In this document: positions 8,365-16,842 of the stretch, piece by piece
Position numbering within the stretch: the first letter of the stretch is position 1
Layout: each line of letters opens with the position of its first letter
Made by a program: the position numbers and the translations under genes
Assembly: GCF_904061905.1 (NCBI RefSeq)
Contig: NZ_CAJFCI010000029.1
Location: forward strand, 1 to 64,000
From: Zestomonas carbonaria
Lineage (GTDB): Bacteria; Pseudomonadota; Gammaproteobacteria; Pseudomonadales; Pseudomonadaceae
Direction of reading: 5' to 3'
Length of the DNA: 64,000 bases
Notes under the pieces: generated by a model
What the model saw: only the letters and a program-made list of their open reading frames with translations
What the model was told of the DNA's origin: nothing
The model's database searches: none

Positions 8365-10692
8365 TCAATTCATCCAGCCGCGCACCCAGTCCATCACCGA
8401 ATCCACCGGTGCCTGGAGGCCGCAGCCCGGGCCGGGGGCCGGCTCACTACCGCGAATATAAGGCATCTGGACCGCGTTCGGACAACCGGAGGCCGAGCCC
8501 TGCCCGGTGCCGGCGTCGACCCAGGCCATCACCACGTTGTCCGGCAGCGGCATGTTCAGCGGCAAGGGATCGGCGCGGCGCATGAAGCCGGCCCACACCT
8601 GCAGCGCGCCGGTGGCGCCGGTCAACGGAGTCGATCCATTGTCGTCGCGGCCCATCCACACCACCGCCAGCAGGTCCTGGCTGAAACCGGCGAACCAACT
8701 GTCGCGCGAGTCGTTGCTGGTACCGGTCTTGCCGGCCAGGGTCAGCGAGCCGGGCAACTGGTTGTACACCGAGCGCCCGGTGCCTTCGCGCATCACCTGC
8801 TGCATGGCCTTCTGCACCAGGTAGATGGCCCCCGGATCGAAACGCTGCTGGACCTGGAACGGATAACGCTTGAGCGGCTGGCCGTCGGCGGTCAGCACAC
8901 TGCGAATACCGCGCAACGGGGTGTTGAAGCCGCCGTTGGCGAGGGTCTGGTACATGGTCGCCACTTCGATCGGGGTGAGCGAACCGGCGCCGAGCAGCAT
9001 CGACGGGTAGGCCGGCCAACTGCGCGACACCCCCAGCCGTTCGAGCGTCCTGAGTACCGTCGGCACGCCCACTTCCAGGCCCAGCTTGGCTGTGGACAGG
9101 TTGTAGGAGTTGGCCAGCCCCTGGTACAGGTAGATAGTGCCATGGGCCTTGCGGTCGTAGTTCTGCGGACGCCAGATCTGGCCGTCCTGGCCTTTCACCG
9201 AGAACGGTTCGTCGACCAGCCAACTGGTCAGGGTGTACTGGCTGGGCCGCTCCAGGGCTGCCAGGTAGACCGCCGGCTTGACCAGCGAGCCGATCGGCCG
9301 CACGGCATCCAGCGCGCGGTTGAAGCCGGCGAAGCGCGGCTGACGGCTGCCGATCATGGCCTGGATCTCACCGGTTTCCGGGTTGGTCACCACCATGGCC
9401 GCCTCGACCTGATCGATGCCCTTGCGGCCGGCCAGGCCTTTCAGCGTGGTACCCAGGGCGGTCTCGGCCTTGGACTGGAGGATCGGGTCGAAGCTGGTGA
9501 AGATGCGCAGCCCTTCCTCGGTCAAGTCCTCGTCGCGGTAGTCCTGGCGCAGTTGGCGCTTGACCAGGTCGAGGAACGCCGGATAGGTGCTGTCCGCCAT
9601 GCTGCCGCGCTTGGTCACGCCGAGCGGCTTCTGCTTGGCCGCGGCGGCCTCTTCGGCAGTCACCACGCCCTGCTCGGCCAGCAGGTCGAGCACCAGGTTG
9701 CGTCGCGCCAGGGCGCGCTCGGGATTGCGGCGCGGGTTGTAGGAGGTCGGCCCTTTGACCATGCCGACCAGCAACGCCACCTGGTGTAGCTTCAGCTCGG
9801 CCAGCGGCTGGCTGAAGAAGTACTGGCTGGCCAGGCCGAAGCCGTGCACCGCGCGCTGGCCGTCCTGGCCGAGGAACACCTCGTTGAGGTAGGCCTCGAG
9901 GATTTCCTGCTTGTCGTAGTGCAGCTCCAGCAGCACGGCCATCATCGCCTCGTTGATCTTGCGCACGAGGCTGCGTTCGTTGGTCAGGTAGAAGTTCTTC
10001 ACCAACTGCTGGGTCAGCGTGCTGCCACCCTGGCGCACCTGGCCACTGGTCGTGTTGACCCATACGGCACGGGCGATGGACTTGGGCGAAACGCCGTGGT
10101 GCTCGTAGAAGTCCCGGTCTTCCACCGCCAGCAGCGTTTCGACCAGATAGGGCGGCACCTGGTCCAACTGGATCAGGATGCGGTCTTCGTTGTGCGCCGG
10201 GTACAGGCCGCCGATCAGCAGCGGCTCCAGGCGCGCGACCGCCAGTTCGGCACCGTTGGCCTGGGTGAGGCCGGCGACGTAATCGCCGGAGAACCGCACC
10301 CGCACACGCTGGGCGGGCTCGGCGCCCTCATAGAACTGGAAGCCACGGGTGTGCAGCTCGACGTTGTTGCCCGCCACGGAGGCCGCGCCAGGGCCGTTGG
10401 CCGCCGACTCGCGACGGTAGCCGAGGGCATCCAGCTCGGTGAGGAAATCGTCCTTGGCCAGCTTCTGGCCGACGAACAGCTCCAGCGGCCGGGCGTAGAC
10501 CTTGGCCGGGATGGTCCAGCGCTTGCCGGAAAACTTCTCCTGCACCACGGCATCGAGGTAGATGGCGAAGCCGGCCAGCAACACCAGGCCGACCAGGCTC
10601 AGCTTGAGTGCCCAGCCCAGCCAGGGGCGCATGCCAGAGGAACCGCGGCGCGAGCGCGAACGGGAATTGCGGGGGGATCGAGTACGTGTCAT
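8365..10692 (-). CDS. mrcB: MrcB, bifunctional penicillin-binding protein 1b
   Basis: A class A penicillin-binding protein that polymerises lipid II and cross-links peptidoglycan in the periplasm. In order along 775 residues: Arg-rich cytoplasmic tail (1-20), one membrane anchor (about 30-47), UB2H domain (about 65-150), glycosyltransferase with catalytic E191 in VEDRDFYEHHG and GGSTLTQQLVKN, and transpeptidase with S469 (GSLVKP), the SYN-type motif NSYNLS and KTGTSN. All catalytic residues are present. There is no ribosome site before the ATG, and a -10 TATAAT lies only 9 bp upstream, so the mRNA may be leaderless. Confidence 0.96.
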   Translation of the reverse strand: MTRTRSPRNSRSRSRRGSSGMRPWLGWALKLSLVGLVLLAGFAIYLDAVVQEKFSGKRWTIPAKVYARPLELFVGQKLAKDDFLTELDALGYRRESAANGPGAASVAGNNVELHTRGFQFYEGAEPAQRVRVRFSGDYVAGLTQANGAELAVARLEPLLIGGLYPAHNEDRILIQLDQVPPYLVETLLAVEDRDFYEHHGVSPKSIARAVWVNTTSGQVRQGGSTLTQQLVKNFYLTNERSLVRKINEAMMAVLLELHYDKQEILEAYLNEVFLGQDGQRAVHGFGLASQYFFSQPLAELKLHQVALLVGMVKGPTSYNPRRNPERALARRNLVLDLLAEQGVVTAEEAAAAKQKPLGVTKRGSMADSTYPAFLDLVKRQLRQDYRDEDLTEEGLRIFTSFDPILQSKAETALGTTLKGLAGRKGIDQVEAAMVVTNPETGEIQAMIGSRQPRFAGFNRALDAVRPIGSLVKPAVYLAALERPSQYTLTSWLVDEPFSVKGQDGQIWRPQNYDRKAHGTIYLYQGLANSYNLSTAKLGLEVGVPTVLRTLERLGVSRSWPAYPSMLLGAGSLTPIEVATMYQTLANGGFNTPLRGIRSVLTADGQPLKRYPFQVQQRFDPGAIYLVQKAMQQVMREGTGRSVYNQLPGSLTLAGKTGTSNDSRDSWFAGFSQDLLAVVWMGRDDNGSTPLTGATGALQVWAGFMRRADPLPLNMPLPDNVVMAWVDAGTGQGSASGCPNAVQMPYIRGSEPAPGPGCGLQAPVDSVMDWVRGWMN

Positions 10693-10700
10693 GGCGGCGC

Positions 10701-10727
10701 ATTATACGCACTTTGCCTGGCCCGCAA
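10701..10727 (-). promoter_or_regulatory. mrcB promoter, close to the start codon
   Basis: The minus strand has a perfect -10 TATAAT (10701-10706). The best -35 is TTGCGG (10722-10727) with a short 15-bp spacer. Transcription would begin near 10694, about 2 nt before the mrcB ATG. Confidence 0.5.
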
Positions 10728-10743
10728 TGTGCACTCCGGCGGT

Positions 10744-10771
10744 TTGCACACACTGCCCCGACGGCCATAAT
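10744..10771 (+). promoter_or_regulatory. promoter of the kinase/ATPase gene at 10807
   Basis: TTGCAC (10744-10749), a 16-bp spacer and CATAAT (10766-10771) on the plus strand. Transcription would begin near 10778, giving a 5' leader of about 29 nt with an AAGGA ribosome site before the GTG start. Confidence 0.55.
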
Positions 10772-10806
10772 GCGCGCTCGTCAAACCGTCGCCGCAAGGA
10801 CCCACC

Positions 10807-12369
10807 GTGAGCCAGACCCTGATCACCGCCCTGCAGAATCCCGCTCTGTATCCCCATCCGGTGGAGAGCTTCCAGGTCATCGAGACGCACATCTCCTGGG
10901 TCCTGCTTACCGGCCCCTATGCCTACAAGATCAAGAAACCGGTGAACTTCGGCTTCCTCGACTTCACCGACCTCGATGCCCGCCGGCACTTCTGCGGCGA
11001 GGAGCTGCGCCTCAACCAGCGCCTGACCGAAGGCCTCTACTTGGAAGTTCTGCCGATCACCGGCAGCGCGGAGTCCCCCCAGTTGGGCGACGACGGCCCG
11101 GCCATCGAATACGCGCTGAAGATGCGCCAGTTCCCGCAGAGCCAGTTGCTCAGCGAAGTTCAGGCCCGTGGCGAGCTGACCTGTGCGCATATCGATGCGC
11201 TGGCCCGGCAGATCGCCGATTTCCACGCCCAGACGCCGGCCGTGCCAACCGATCATCCGCTGTGCTCGCCCGCCGCGAGCGTTGCGCCGATGCGGCAGAA
11301 CTTCGAACAGATCCGCCCGCTGCTCAGCGACAAGGCCGACCTGCTGCGCCTGGACGCCCTCGAAGCGTGGACCGAAGACAACTTCAAGCGCCTCGAGCCG
11401 CTGCTCGCGAAGCGCGCCACTGACGGCTCGATCCGCGAATGTCACGGCGACATCCACCTCGGCAACGCCACCCTGCTGGATGGCAAGGTGGTGCTGTTCG
11501 ACTGCATCGAGTTCAACGAGCCGTTCCGCCTGATCGACATCGTCTCGGACGCCGCCTTCCTCGCCATGGATCTGGAGGACCGCGGCCTCAAGTCGCTGTC
11601 GCGGCGCTTCATCAACGCCTGGCTGGAGCACACCGGCGACTACGCGGCGCTGGAACTGATCAACTTCTACAAGGCGCATCGCGCCCTGGTGCGCGCCAAG
11701 GTCAGCCTGTTCCGGCTCACCCAGGAGCAGGACGCAGTGCAGCGTGCGGCGATCCTCCGCCAATACCGCAACTACGCCGCCCTGGCGGAAAGCTACAGCG
11801 CCATCCCCTCGCGCCTGCTGGCCATCACCCATGGCGTCTCCGCGGTGGGCAAGAGCCACGTGGCTATGCAACTGGTCGAAGCGCTGGGCGCCATCCGCCT
11901 GCGTTCGGATGTCGAGCGCAAACGCTTGTTCGGCGAGCAGCCCAGCGCCGCACGGGGCCAATTGCATGGCGGCATCTATAACCAGGAGGCCAGCGTCGCC
12001 ACCTACCAGCGCCTGCACGAACTGGCCGAACGCGCGCTGCAGGCCGGCTTCCCGGTGGTGATCGACGCCGCCTACCTACAACGGGAACACCGCCAGGCTG
12101 CCTGGCAGATCGCCGAGAACACCGGCGTGCCGTTCCTGATCCTCGACTGCCAGGCGCCACAGGCGGTGATCGCCTCCTGGCTGGAGCAGCGCCAGCAGGC
12201 CGGCACCGACCCGTCCGACGCCACCCTCGAAGTCATCGCCGCGCAGCAGGCCAGCCGGGAACCACTGAGCGCCGAGGAGCAGAGCCACAGCAAGCGCATC
12301 GATACCCACGAAAGCGCCAGCCTGGACAACCTGATCGCCGCCATTCGTCAGCGCCTGCCGGGACTCTAG
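10807..12369 (+). CDS. aminoglycoside-phosphotransferase-like kinase fused to a P-loop ATPase
   Basis: A 520-residue two-domain protein. Residues 1-330 resemble small-molecule kinases of the APH/choline kinase type, with the Brenner motif HGDIHLGN and the Mg-binding region LFDCIEFNEPFRLID. Residues about 335-515 form a zeta-toxin/gluconate-kinase-like P-loop domain with Walker A GVSAVGKS. The substrate is unknown. The start is GTG with AAGGA upstream. It is divergent from mrcB. Homologues with the same fusion are common in Proteobacteria; I know of no experimental function. Confidence 0.85.
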   Translation: MSQTLITALQNPALYPHPVESFQVIETHISWVLLTGPYAYKIKKPVNFGFLDFTDLDARRHFCGEELRLNQRLTEGLYLEVLPITGSAESPQLGDDGPAIEYALKMRQFPQSQLLSEVQARGELTCAHIDALARQIADFHAQTPAVPTDHPLCSPAASVAPMRQNFEQIRPLLSDKADLLRLDALEAWTEDNFKRLEPLLAKRATDGSIRECHGDIHLGNATLLDGKVVLFDCIEFNEPFRLIDIVSDAAFLAMDLEDRGLKSLSRRFINAWLEHTGDYAALELINFYKAHRALVRAKVSLFRLTQEQDAVQRAAILRQYRNYAALAESYSAIPSRLLAITHGVSAVGKSHVAMQLVEALGAIRLRSDVERKRLFGEQPSAARGQLHGGIYNQEASVATYQRLHELAERALQAGFPVVIDAAYLQREHRQAAWQIAENTGVPFLILDCQAPQAVIASWLEQRQQAGTDPSDATLEVIAAQQASREPLSAEEQSHSKRIDTHESASLDNLIAAIRQRLPGL

Positions 12370-12374
12370 GGTCC

Positions 12375-12400
12375 CGGCATCCTCCTGATGCCGCGCTTTT
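12375..12400 (+). terminator. probable terminator after the kinase/ATPase gene
   Basis: A 7-bp stem (CGGCATC, 12375-12381, with GATGCCG, 12387-12393) is followed three bases later by TTTT. It lies just past the stop at 12369. Confidence 0.5.
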
Positions 12401-12469
12401 CCCGATGGCCGCTACACTTTCCTCCAGGCCGCCCGGGGCCAGCGCGCAGCCCTAAGGAAAGGAGGCGTC

Positions 12470-12742
12470 ATGAACGACGAATTGCAAAGCCTGAAGAACC
12501 TCGGCAAAACCTCGGCACAATGGCTGCACGCAGTGGGCATCCACAGCGCCACCGACCTGCGCCGCCTGGGCGCGGTCGATGCCTACCGGGCAGTACAGGC
12601 CCGAGGTTTCCGCGCCTCGAAGGTGCTGCTCTACGCCATCGAGGGTGCCCTGCTCGACGTGCACTGGAACGAACTGCCGGCATCCCGCAAAGAAGCCTTG
12701 AACGGCCAACTCGATGCCCTCACGCTACGTAACAAGAGCTAG
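12470..12742 (+). CDS. TfoX C-terminal domain protein
   Basis: A 90-residue protein that is just the TfoX_C helix-hairpin-helix domain. The family signature is visible in LKNLGKTSAQWLHAVGI at the start and in LGAVDAYRAVQARG in the middle. Full-length TfoX/Sxy proteins regulate competence, but stand-alone C-terminal domains like this one have no established role. A strong ribosome site, AAGGAGG, lies 6-7 nt before the ATG. There is no obvious operon partner. Confidence 0.85.
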   Translation: MNDELQSLKNLGKTSAQWLHAVGIHSATDLRRLGAVDAYRAVQARGFRASKVLLYAIEGALLDVHWNELPASRKEALNGQLDALTLRNKS

Positions 12743-12770
12743 CTCACAACCTCTGCCAAGGATGATTTAC

Positions 12771-12792
12771 GCAAAGTGTGACGCAGCATATT
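12771..12792 (+). promoter_or_regulatory. possible Vfr/CRP half-site upstream of cbpA
   Basis: AAAGTGTGA (12773-12781) fits the left half of the Vfr consensus with one mismatch; the right half is poor. It lies about 67 bp before cbpA, which in P. aeruginosa is known to be controlled by Vfr and cAMP. A weak sequence match supported by context. Confidence 0.35.
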
Positions 12793-12847
12793 GTTTCCGC
12801 GGGCGAAGGCCCCTTAAGTCAGTTCAGCCAGGTCAAGGAATTACTGT

Positions 12848-13645
12848 ATGTATCTACTCGGGGAGCAACCGGCCTACGCCGATCAGCTTATCAATCGTCT
12901 CCAGAGCATCCCCAGTCAGTTGCTGGAAGGGCTGACACCCGCCGGGGCGCCCATCCGCGTGGAACGCAGCGACGACCTGGCCCAGGTCCTGCCCGGCAAC
13001 CAGTTGTTCCTGATCGAGAACGGACTGCTCCATGCGCTGGTCGACGAACGCCCGCTGTTCTACCTGCAGGAAGGCGATCTGGTCGGCCTGCGCCAGGGCA
13101 TCGACCTGCCGAGCTGCCGCTACGCCAGCGAAGAGCCGCTGAGCCTGATCCCCTACCAACGCAGCGACGTGTTCCAGCACATCTATGCCAGCGAGCAGCG
13201 CCAGGAGCTGTTCATCCAGTACCTGGTCGGCCACACCGCCCTGCTCTCCGATGCGCTGGCTCGCCTCAAGCAGCCGGAAATCCGCCCGGCCACCGGCTTC
13301 CAGCACTTCGCCGCCGGCGAGGAGCTGATCCACCAGGGCGACGAAGCCGACCACGTGTTCATCATCATCGAAGGGCATGCCGAGGCCTATGTCGACGGCC
13401 ACAAGGTCGGCGACGTGCAGAAGGACGAGATCTTCGGCGCCATGGCCGTGTTCACCCGCGAGAAGCGCAGCGCCACCGTACTGGCCAGCGAGCCGTGCAC
13501 CGTGATGGTGATTCCCAAGGAACAGTTCCTCAGCCTGATGCAGAGCAACCCGCGCATCGCCCACAGCCTGGTCGAGAGCATGGCGCGGCGCATCGACCTG
13601 CTGAACAAGGAAGTCACCCAGTTGCGCCTGCCGCGCGAAGCCTGA
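12848..13645 (+). CDS. cbpA: CbpA, cyclic-AMP-binding protein
   Basis: A 265-residue protein whose C-terminal half (about 145-260) is a cyclic-nucleotide-binding beta-roll. The phosphate-binding cassette region GDVQKDEIFGAMAVF is followed by KRSATVLASEPCTVMVI. The N-terminal half has a degenerate second roll, and there is no DNA-binding helix-turn-helix, so it is not a transcription factor. The P. aeruginosa homologue is a cAMP-binding protein located at the cell pole and induced by Vfr. As in that species, the gene lies just before prrF and phu. A clear terminator follows at 13665-13690. Confidence 0.9.
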   Translation: MYLLGEQPAYADQLINRLQSIPSQLLEGLTPAGAPIRVERSDDLAQVLPGNQLFLIENGLLHALVDERPLFYLQEGDLVGLRQGIDLPSCRYASEEPLSLIPYQRSDVFQHIYASEQRQELFIQYLVGHTALLSDALARLKQPEIRPATGFQHFAAGEELIHQGDEADHVFIIIEGHAEAYVDGHKVGDVQKDEIFGAMAVFTREKRSATVLASEPCTVMVIPKEQFLSLMQSNPRIAHSLVESMARRIDLLNKEVTQLRLPREA

Positions 13646-13664
13646 ACGGCGAACGGAAGTCACG

Positions 13665-13690
13665 AAAACCCGGCCCGAGCGCCGGGTTTT
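13665..13690 (+). terminator. cbpA terminator
   Basis: A 10-bp perfect stem, AAAACCCGGC (13665-13674) with GCCGGGTTTT (13681-13690), and a 6-nt loop, 20 bp past cbpA. It separates cbpA from the prrF promoter. Confidence 0.85.
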
Positions 13691-13732
13691 CTGCTTCTGC
13701 GGCAGGGAGAGAAAAAAGATGGGAAAAAGCCG

Positions 13733-13760
13733 TTGACAATGAAATGAGAATTGTTATTAT
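13733..13760 (+). promoter_or_regulatory. prrF promoter with overlapping Fur box
   Basis: A perfect -35 TTGACA (13733-13738), a 16-bp spacer and a -10 TATTAT (13755-13760). A Fur box (AATGAGAATTGTTATT, 13743-13758) covers spacer and -10, so iron-loaded Fur would block transcription. Confidence 0.85.
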
Positions 13761-13766
13761 TATCAC

Positions 13767-13880
13767 AACTGGTCGCGAGATCAGTTCGATAAGCTGAGAG
13801 ACCATTCAGTCGGACTTTTCAGATTATCTCCTCATCAGGCTAATCACGGTTATTGACCCGGCTCTGCCGGGTCTTTTTTT
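13767..13880 (+). ncRNA. prrF: PrrF iron-responsive small RNA, single copy
   Basis: The about 114-nt RNA starts AACTGGTCGCGAGATCAG, has the conserved antisense core (TCAGATTATCTCCTCATCAG, 13820-13839, then GCTAATCACGG) and ends in a GACCCGGC/GCCGGGTC hairpin with seven T. PrrF is made when iron is scarce and, with Hfq, represses mRNAs for iron-containing proteins such as sodB and TCA-cycle enzymes. In P. aeruginosa two near-identical copies lie in tandem here and read-through makes PrrH; only one copy is present here, so a PrrH-type product from this locus is not possible. Confidence 0.93.
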
Positions 13881-13926
13881 GCCTGCGATTCATGCCCAAC
13901 GCAGAACGCCCACTCATGACGCTCTT

Positions 13927-14023
13927 GTAGGGTGCGCCGCGCGCACCGTTTACCTGGGAGCTGCTTGCGTCGCTCCCAGGAACATCGGGTTGTCGTCCTA
14001 TCGGTGCGCGCGGCGCACCCTCC
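13927..14023. repeat. 95-bp inverted-repeat element, copy 1
   Basis: The outer arms are near-perfect inverted repeats (GTAGGGTGCGCCGCGCGCAC and GTGCGCGCGGCGCACCCT). Inside them GGGAG and CTCCC form a smaller hairpin. Related copies lie at 41404-41497 and, as a fragment, at 39531-39566. It sits between prrF and the end of phuW, where P. aeruginosa has the second prrF copy. No coding capacity is seen. Confidence 0.75.
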
Positions 14024-14052
14024 AAAAGCGAAGGCCCTCCTCCTTCCTTCGA

Positions 14053-14928
14053 TCAGCGTCTCAGCTTCGCGCAGTGGTCCTGTTCCGGCAGCGCGGCGGT
14101 GTACCAGACGAAATCGGCGGTCCCGGCAGCGACCGGCTTGCCGACCTCGGCGAAGATCAGCACGCGCTCGCCACTGCTGCCCAGGTCGGCCAGATGCAAC
14201 GGCACGCCGAGATCGCGACGGGTATGGAAGGCTCCGGCGAACAGCAGGGCCGGCGTCGGTGCCGCCAGCAGGCGCTCGGCCATGCGCCGGTCACGCTGCT
14301 GCTGCACGGCCAGCATGGCCGGTAGCTGGCTCTCCGGCAGCAGGCCGCAATGCGACTCGCGGATCTGCGTGAACAGCGCTTCGCGCACGGCTTCGGTGGT
14401 GGAGGCCGTGCCGCTCAGCGGCGGGATCGAACGATAGACCTGCATGATCTCGCTGCGGTCCAGGTTCGCCGCCAGCAGTGGGTACGGCTGGACCAAGGCG
14501 TAGGAAACGATCGGCCCGTACAGCGACCAGTCCCAGTTCTTCTGCCAGGCCAGCGCACCCGGCAGGTTCTCTGGCCGATGGCCGGCGGCCAGTTCGTCGC
14601 GCACCTGGTCGACCTGGTCCTGCTGGTCGGGGTTGATCATCTCCATCAGCAGGCTGCCCTGCTCGCGGCGCTCGGCCAGGGCACGCAGCAGCCAGAGTTG
14701 CAGCGCGTGGTGATCGGGGTTGTCGTGCTGCTCACCGACCAGCACTCGCGGCGCATCGGCCAGGCGCGCGACCAGTTGCTCCGGCGTGATCGACTCGCCG
14801 CTGCGCAGATCGCGGATCACGCCCAGATCGGGATCGTCCCGGCCTTCCGGGCTCTGCCAGGCGGGTAGCGGTGGAACGGATTGGCAGGCGGCCAGCAAGG
14901 CCAGGCACAGCAACATGACAAGACGCAT
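14053..14928 (-). CDS. phuW: PhuW, ChaN-family haem-associated lipoprotein
   Basis: A 291-residue protein of the ChaN/Tiki superfamily. A lipoprotein signal ends LLAAC (Cys14), so it is anchored at the cell surface or periplasmic side. The conserved LVGEQHDNPDHHALQ near residue 70 holds the metal- or haem-binding Glu and His residues. Campylobacter ChaN binds haem pairs, and this gene is the last of the phu haem-uptake operon. I start at MRLVML because GAGGTG lies upstream. A gap of 109 bp separates it from phuV. Confidence 0.9.
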   Translation of the reverse strand: MRLVMLLCLALLAACQSVPPLPAWQSPEGRDDPDLGVIRDLRSGESITPEQLVARLADAPRVLVGEQHDNPDHHALQLWLLRALAERREQGSLLMEMINPDQQDQVDQVRDELAAGHRPENLPGALAWQKNWDWSLYGPIVSYALVQPYPLLAANLDRSEIMQVYRSIPPLSGTASTTEAVREALFTQIRESHCGLLPESQLPAMLAVQQQRDRRMAERLLAAPTPALLFAGAFHTRRDLGVPLHLADLGSSGERVLIFAEVGKPVAAGTADFVWYTAALPEQDHCAKLRR

Positions 14929-15037
14929 AGACACCTCGGAAAGAATTGACCTGCAAGAGCGAGGGAACGCCCAGCCCTCCATTCGCGAGAGCCTGAACCG
15001 CAACAGCCCTCGCGCCTACAGAAACGTGAAACCGCTT

Positions 15038-15805
15038 TCAGCGGGCAACGATCAAGGGATGACCACGTTCTGGATGCTGCTGCACCAGCACCTCCAGGCC
15101 GAACACCTCCTGCAGCGGTTCGGCGCGCAGTACTTCGACCGGGGTTCCCAGCGCATGCGGGCGTCCCTGGTCGAGCAGCAGGATGCGGTCGCAATAACGC
15201 GCCGCCAGGTTGAGGTCGTGGAGGATGACCAGCACGGCCACGCCACGGCCGGCGAAATCGCGCGCCGCCTGCAGAGTGGTGTGCTGGTGCAGCGGGTCGA
15301 GCATTGAGGTCGGCTCGTCGAGCAGCAGACTCTGCCCCTCCGCCCCCGGCCATAGTTGCGCCAGCACCCGGGCCAGGTGGACACGCTGGCGCTCGCCGCC
15401 GGACAGCTCGAGGTAGCTGCGCCCAGCCAGATGCCCGGCATCCGCGGCAGCCAGCGCCTCACCGATGATCTCCCGATCACGCTGACGGCCGCTGGCATGC
15501 GGCAAGCGGCCCATCCCCACCACTTCCTCTACGCGGAAGCCGAAATTCAGCGTCGAGCTCTGCGGCAGCACCGCCAGCCGCTGGGCCCGTTCCGGCCCGT
15601 TCCAGTCGGACAGCGGCCGCTCCTCCAGATACACCGCCCCCGCGGACGGGCTCAGCTCTCCGCACAAGGCACTGAGCAGAGTGCTCTTGCCCGCGCCGTT
15701 GGGGCCGAGCACGCCAAGCACCTCGCCGGGCAGCAGGTCCAACTGGACATCGCTCAGCACCGGTTTCGCGCCACGACGGACGCACAGATTTTCCGCCCGC
15801 ACCAT
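15038..15805 (-). CDS. phuV: PhuV, haem ABC transporter ATP-binding protein
   Basis: PhuV is the cytoplasmic ATPase that drives haem import through PhuU. The 255-residue HmuV/BtuD-type protein has Walker [10 protein letters not shown] (about 36-44), the signature LSGGERQRV, and Walker [13 protein letters not shown] start at MVRAENL, whose ATG overlaps the phuU stop by one base (TGATG); upstream in-frame sequence belongs to phuU DNA. Its partners are PhuT and PhuU. Confidence 0.95.
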   Translation of the reverse strand: MVRAENLCVRRGAKPVLSDVQLDLLPGEVLGVLGPNGAGKSTLLSALCGELSPSAGAVYLEERPLSDWNGPERAQRLAVLPQSSTLNFGFRVEEVVGMGRLPHASGRQRDREIIGEALAAADAGHLAGRSYLELSGGERQRVHLARVLAQLWPGAEGQSLLLDEPTSMLDPLHQHTTLQAARDFAGRGVAVLVILHDLNLAARYCDRILLLDQGRPHALGTPVEVLRAEPLQEVFGLEVLVQQHPERGHPLIVAR

Positions 15806-16842
15806 CAGGCTCGCCCTCGCACCAGCAGATAAAGGAAGAAAGGCGCGCCCAGCAACGCGGTCACGATACCGATCGGCAGCTCGGCCGGAGCCAGCACGAG
15901 GCGCGCGGCGAGATCGGCAAACAGCAGCAGGCTGGCCCCGGCCAGGGCCGAGGCCGGAAGCAGCACGCGATGATCCGGCCCAGCCAGCAGGCGTACCAGA
16001 TGCGGCACCACCAGGCCGATGAAACCGATCAGCCCGGCCGCCGCCACTGCAGCGCCGACGCCGAGAGCGGTGCAGAGCACCAGTTCGCGCTTCAACCGCT
16101 CGACCTCGAAGCCCAGGTGGCGCGCCTCCGACTCGCCCAGCAACAAGGCGTTCAAGGCCTTGGCCCGGCGCGGCAACCACAACGCCACACCGGCGGTGAC
16201 GATCAGCAACGGCCACAACCGGGTGTAGCTGGCGCCATTGAGGCTGCCCAGGTTCCAGAAGGTCAGGGTGCGCAACGTGGCATCGTCCGCCAGGTAGGTG
16301 AACAGGCCGATGGCCGCGCCGGCCAGCGCGGTCAGGGCGATGCCGGCGAGCAACATGGTCGCCACGTTGGTCTGCCCGTCGCGCCGGCCCAGGCGATAGA
16401 CCATCGCGGTCACCCCCAGGCCGCCGCCGAAGGCGCACAGCGACAACAGATAGGGGCTCAGCGCATCGGGCAAGCCACCCAGCGAGGCGCCGATGACGAT
16501 GGCGAACGCCGCGCCGAGCGCGGCGCCGCTGGACACCCCGACCAGGCCGGGATCGGCCAGCGGGTTGCGGAACAGCCCCTGCATGGCGACGCCGGACAAC
16601 GCCAGCACCGCCCCCACCGCCAGGCCGAGCAGGGTACGCGGCATGCGGATCTGGCCGAGGATGAGCTCCGCCTGAGCCTGTCCGTCGCCCGCCAGCGGCA
16701 GGCCAAGCAGGCGCAGGGAAGCACGCAGCGTCTCGCCCAGCGGCAGGCTGACCGGCCCCAGGGCCAGGGACAGCCAGAGCGCCAGCAGCAGGGCCAGGGA
16801 AAGAATGACGAACAGTGCGCGCGGGGTCAGCACCGGCCTCAT
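15805..16842 (-). CDS. phuU: PhuU, haem ABC transporter permease
   Basis: A 345-residue FecCD-family inner-membrane permease with about ten hydrophobic segments. The family signature [20 protein letters not shown] and the coupling region near [13 protein letters not shown] are visible. It dimerises as the channel for haem delivered by PhuT. Its ATG overlaps the phuT stop by four bases (ATGA), and its stop overlaps phuV. Confidence 0.95.
   Translation of the reverse strand: MRPVLTPRALFVILSLALLLALWLSLALGPVSLPLGETLRASLRLLGLPLAGDGQAQAELILGQIRMPRTLLGLAVGAVLALSGVAMQGLFRNPLADPGLVGVSSGAALGAAFAIVIGASLGGLPDALSPYLLSLCAFGGGLGVTAMVYRLGRRDGQTNVATMLLAGIALTALAGAAIGLFTYLADDATLRTLTFWNLGSLNGASYTRLWPLLIVTAGVALWLPRRAKALNALLLGESEARHLGFEVERLKRELVLCTALGVGAAVAAAGLIGFIGLVVPHLVRLLAGPDHRVLLPASALAGASLLLFADLAARLVLAPAELPIGIVTALLGAPFFLYLLVRGRA

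Noticed and set aside
13881..14052. Search for a second PrrF copy
   Set aside because: No second TTGACA/Fur box or antisense core is present; the region is a 95-bp inverted-repeat element.
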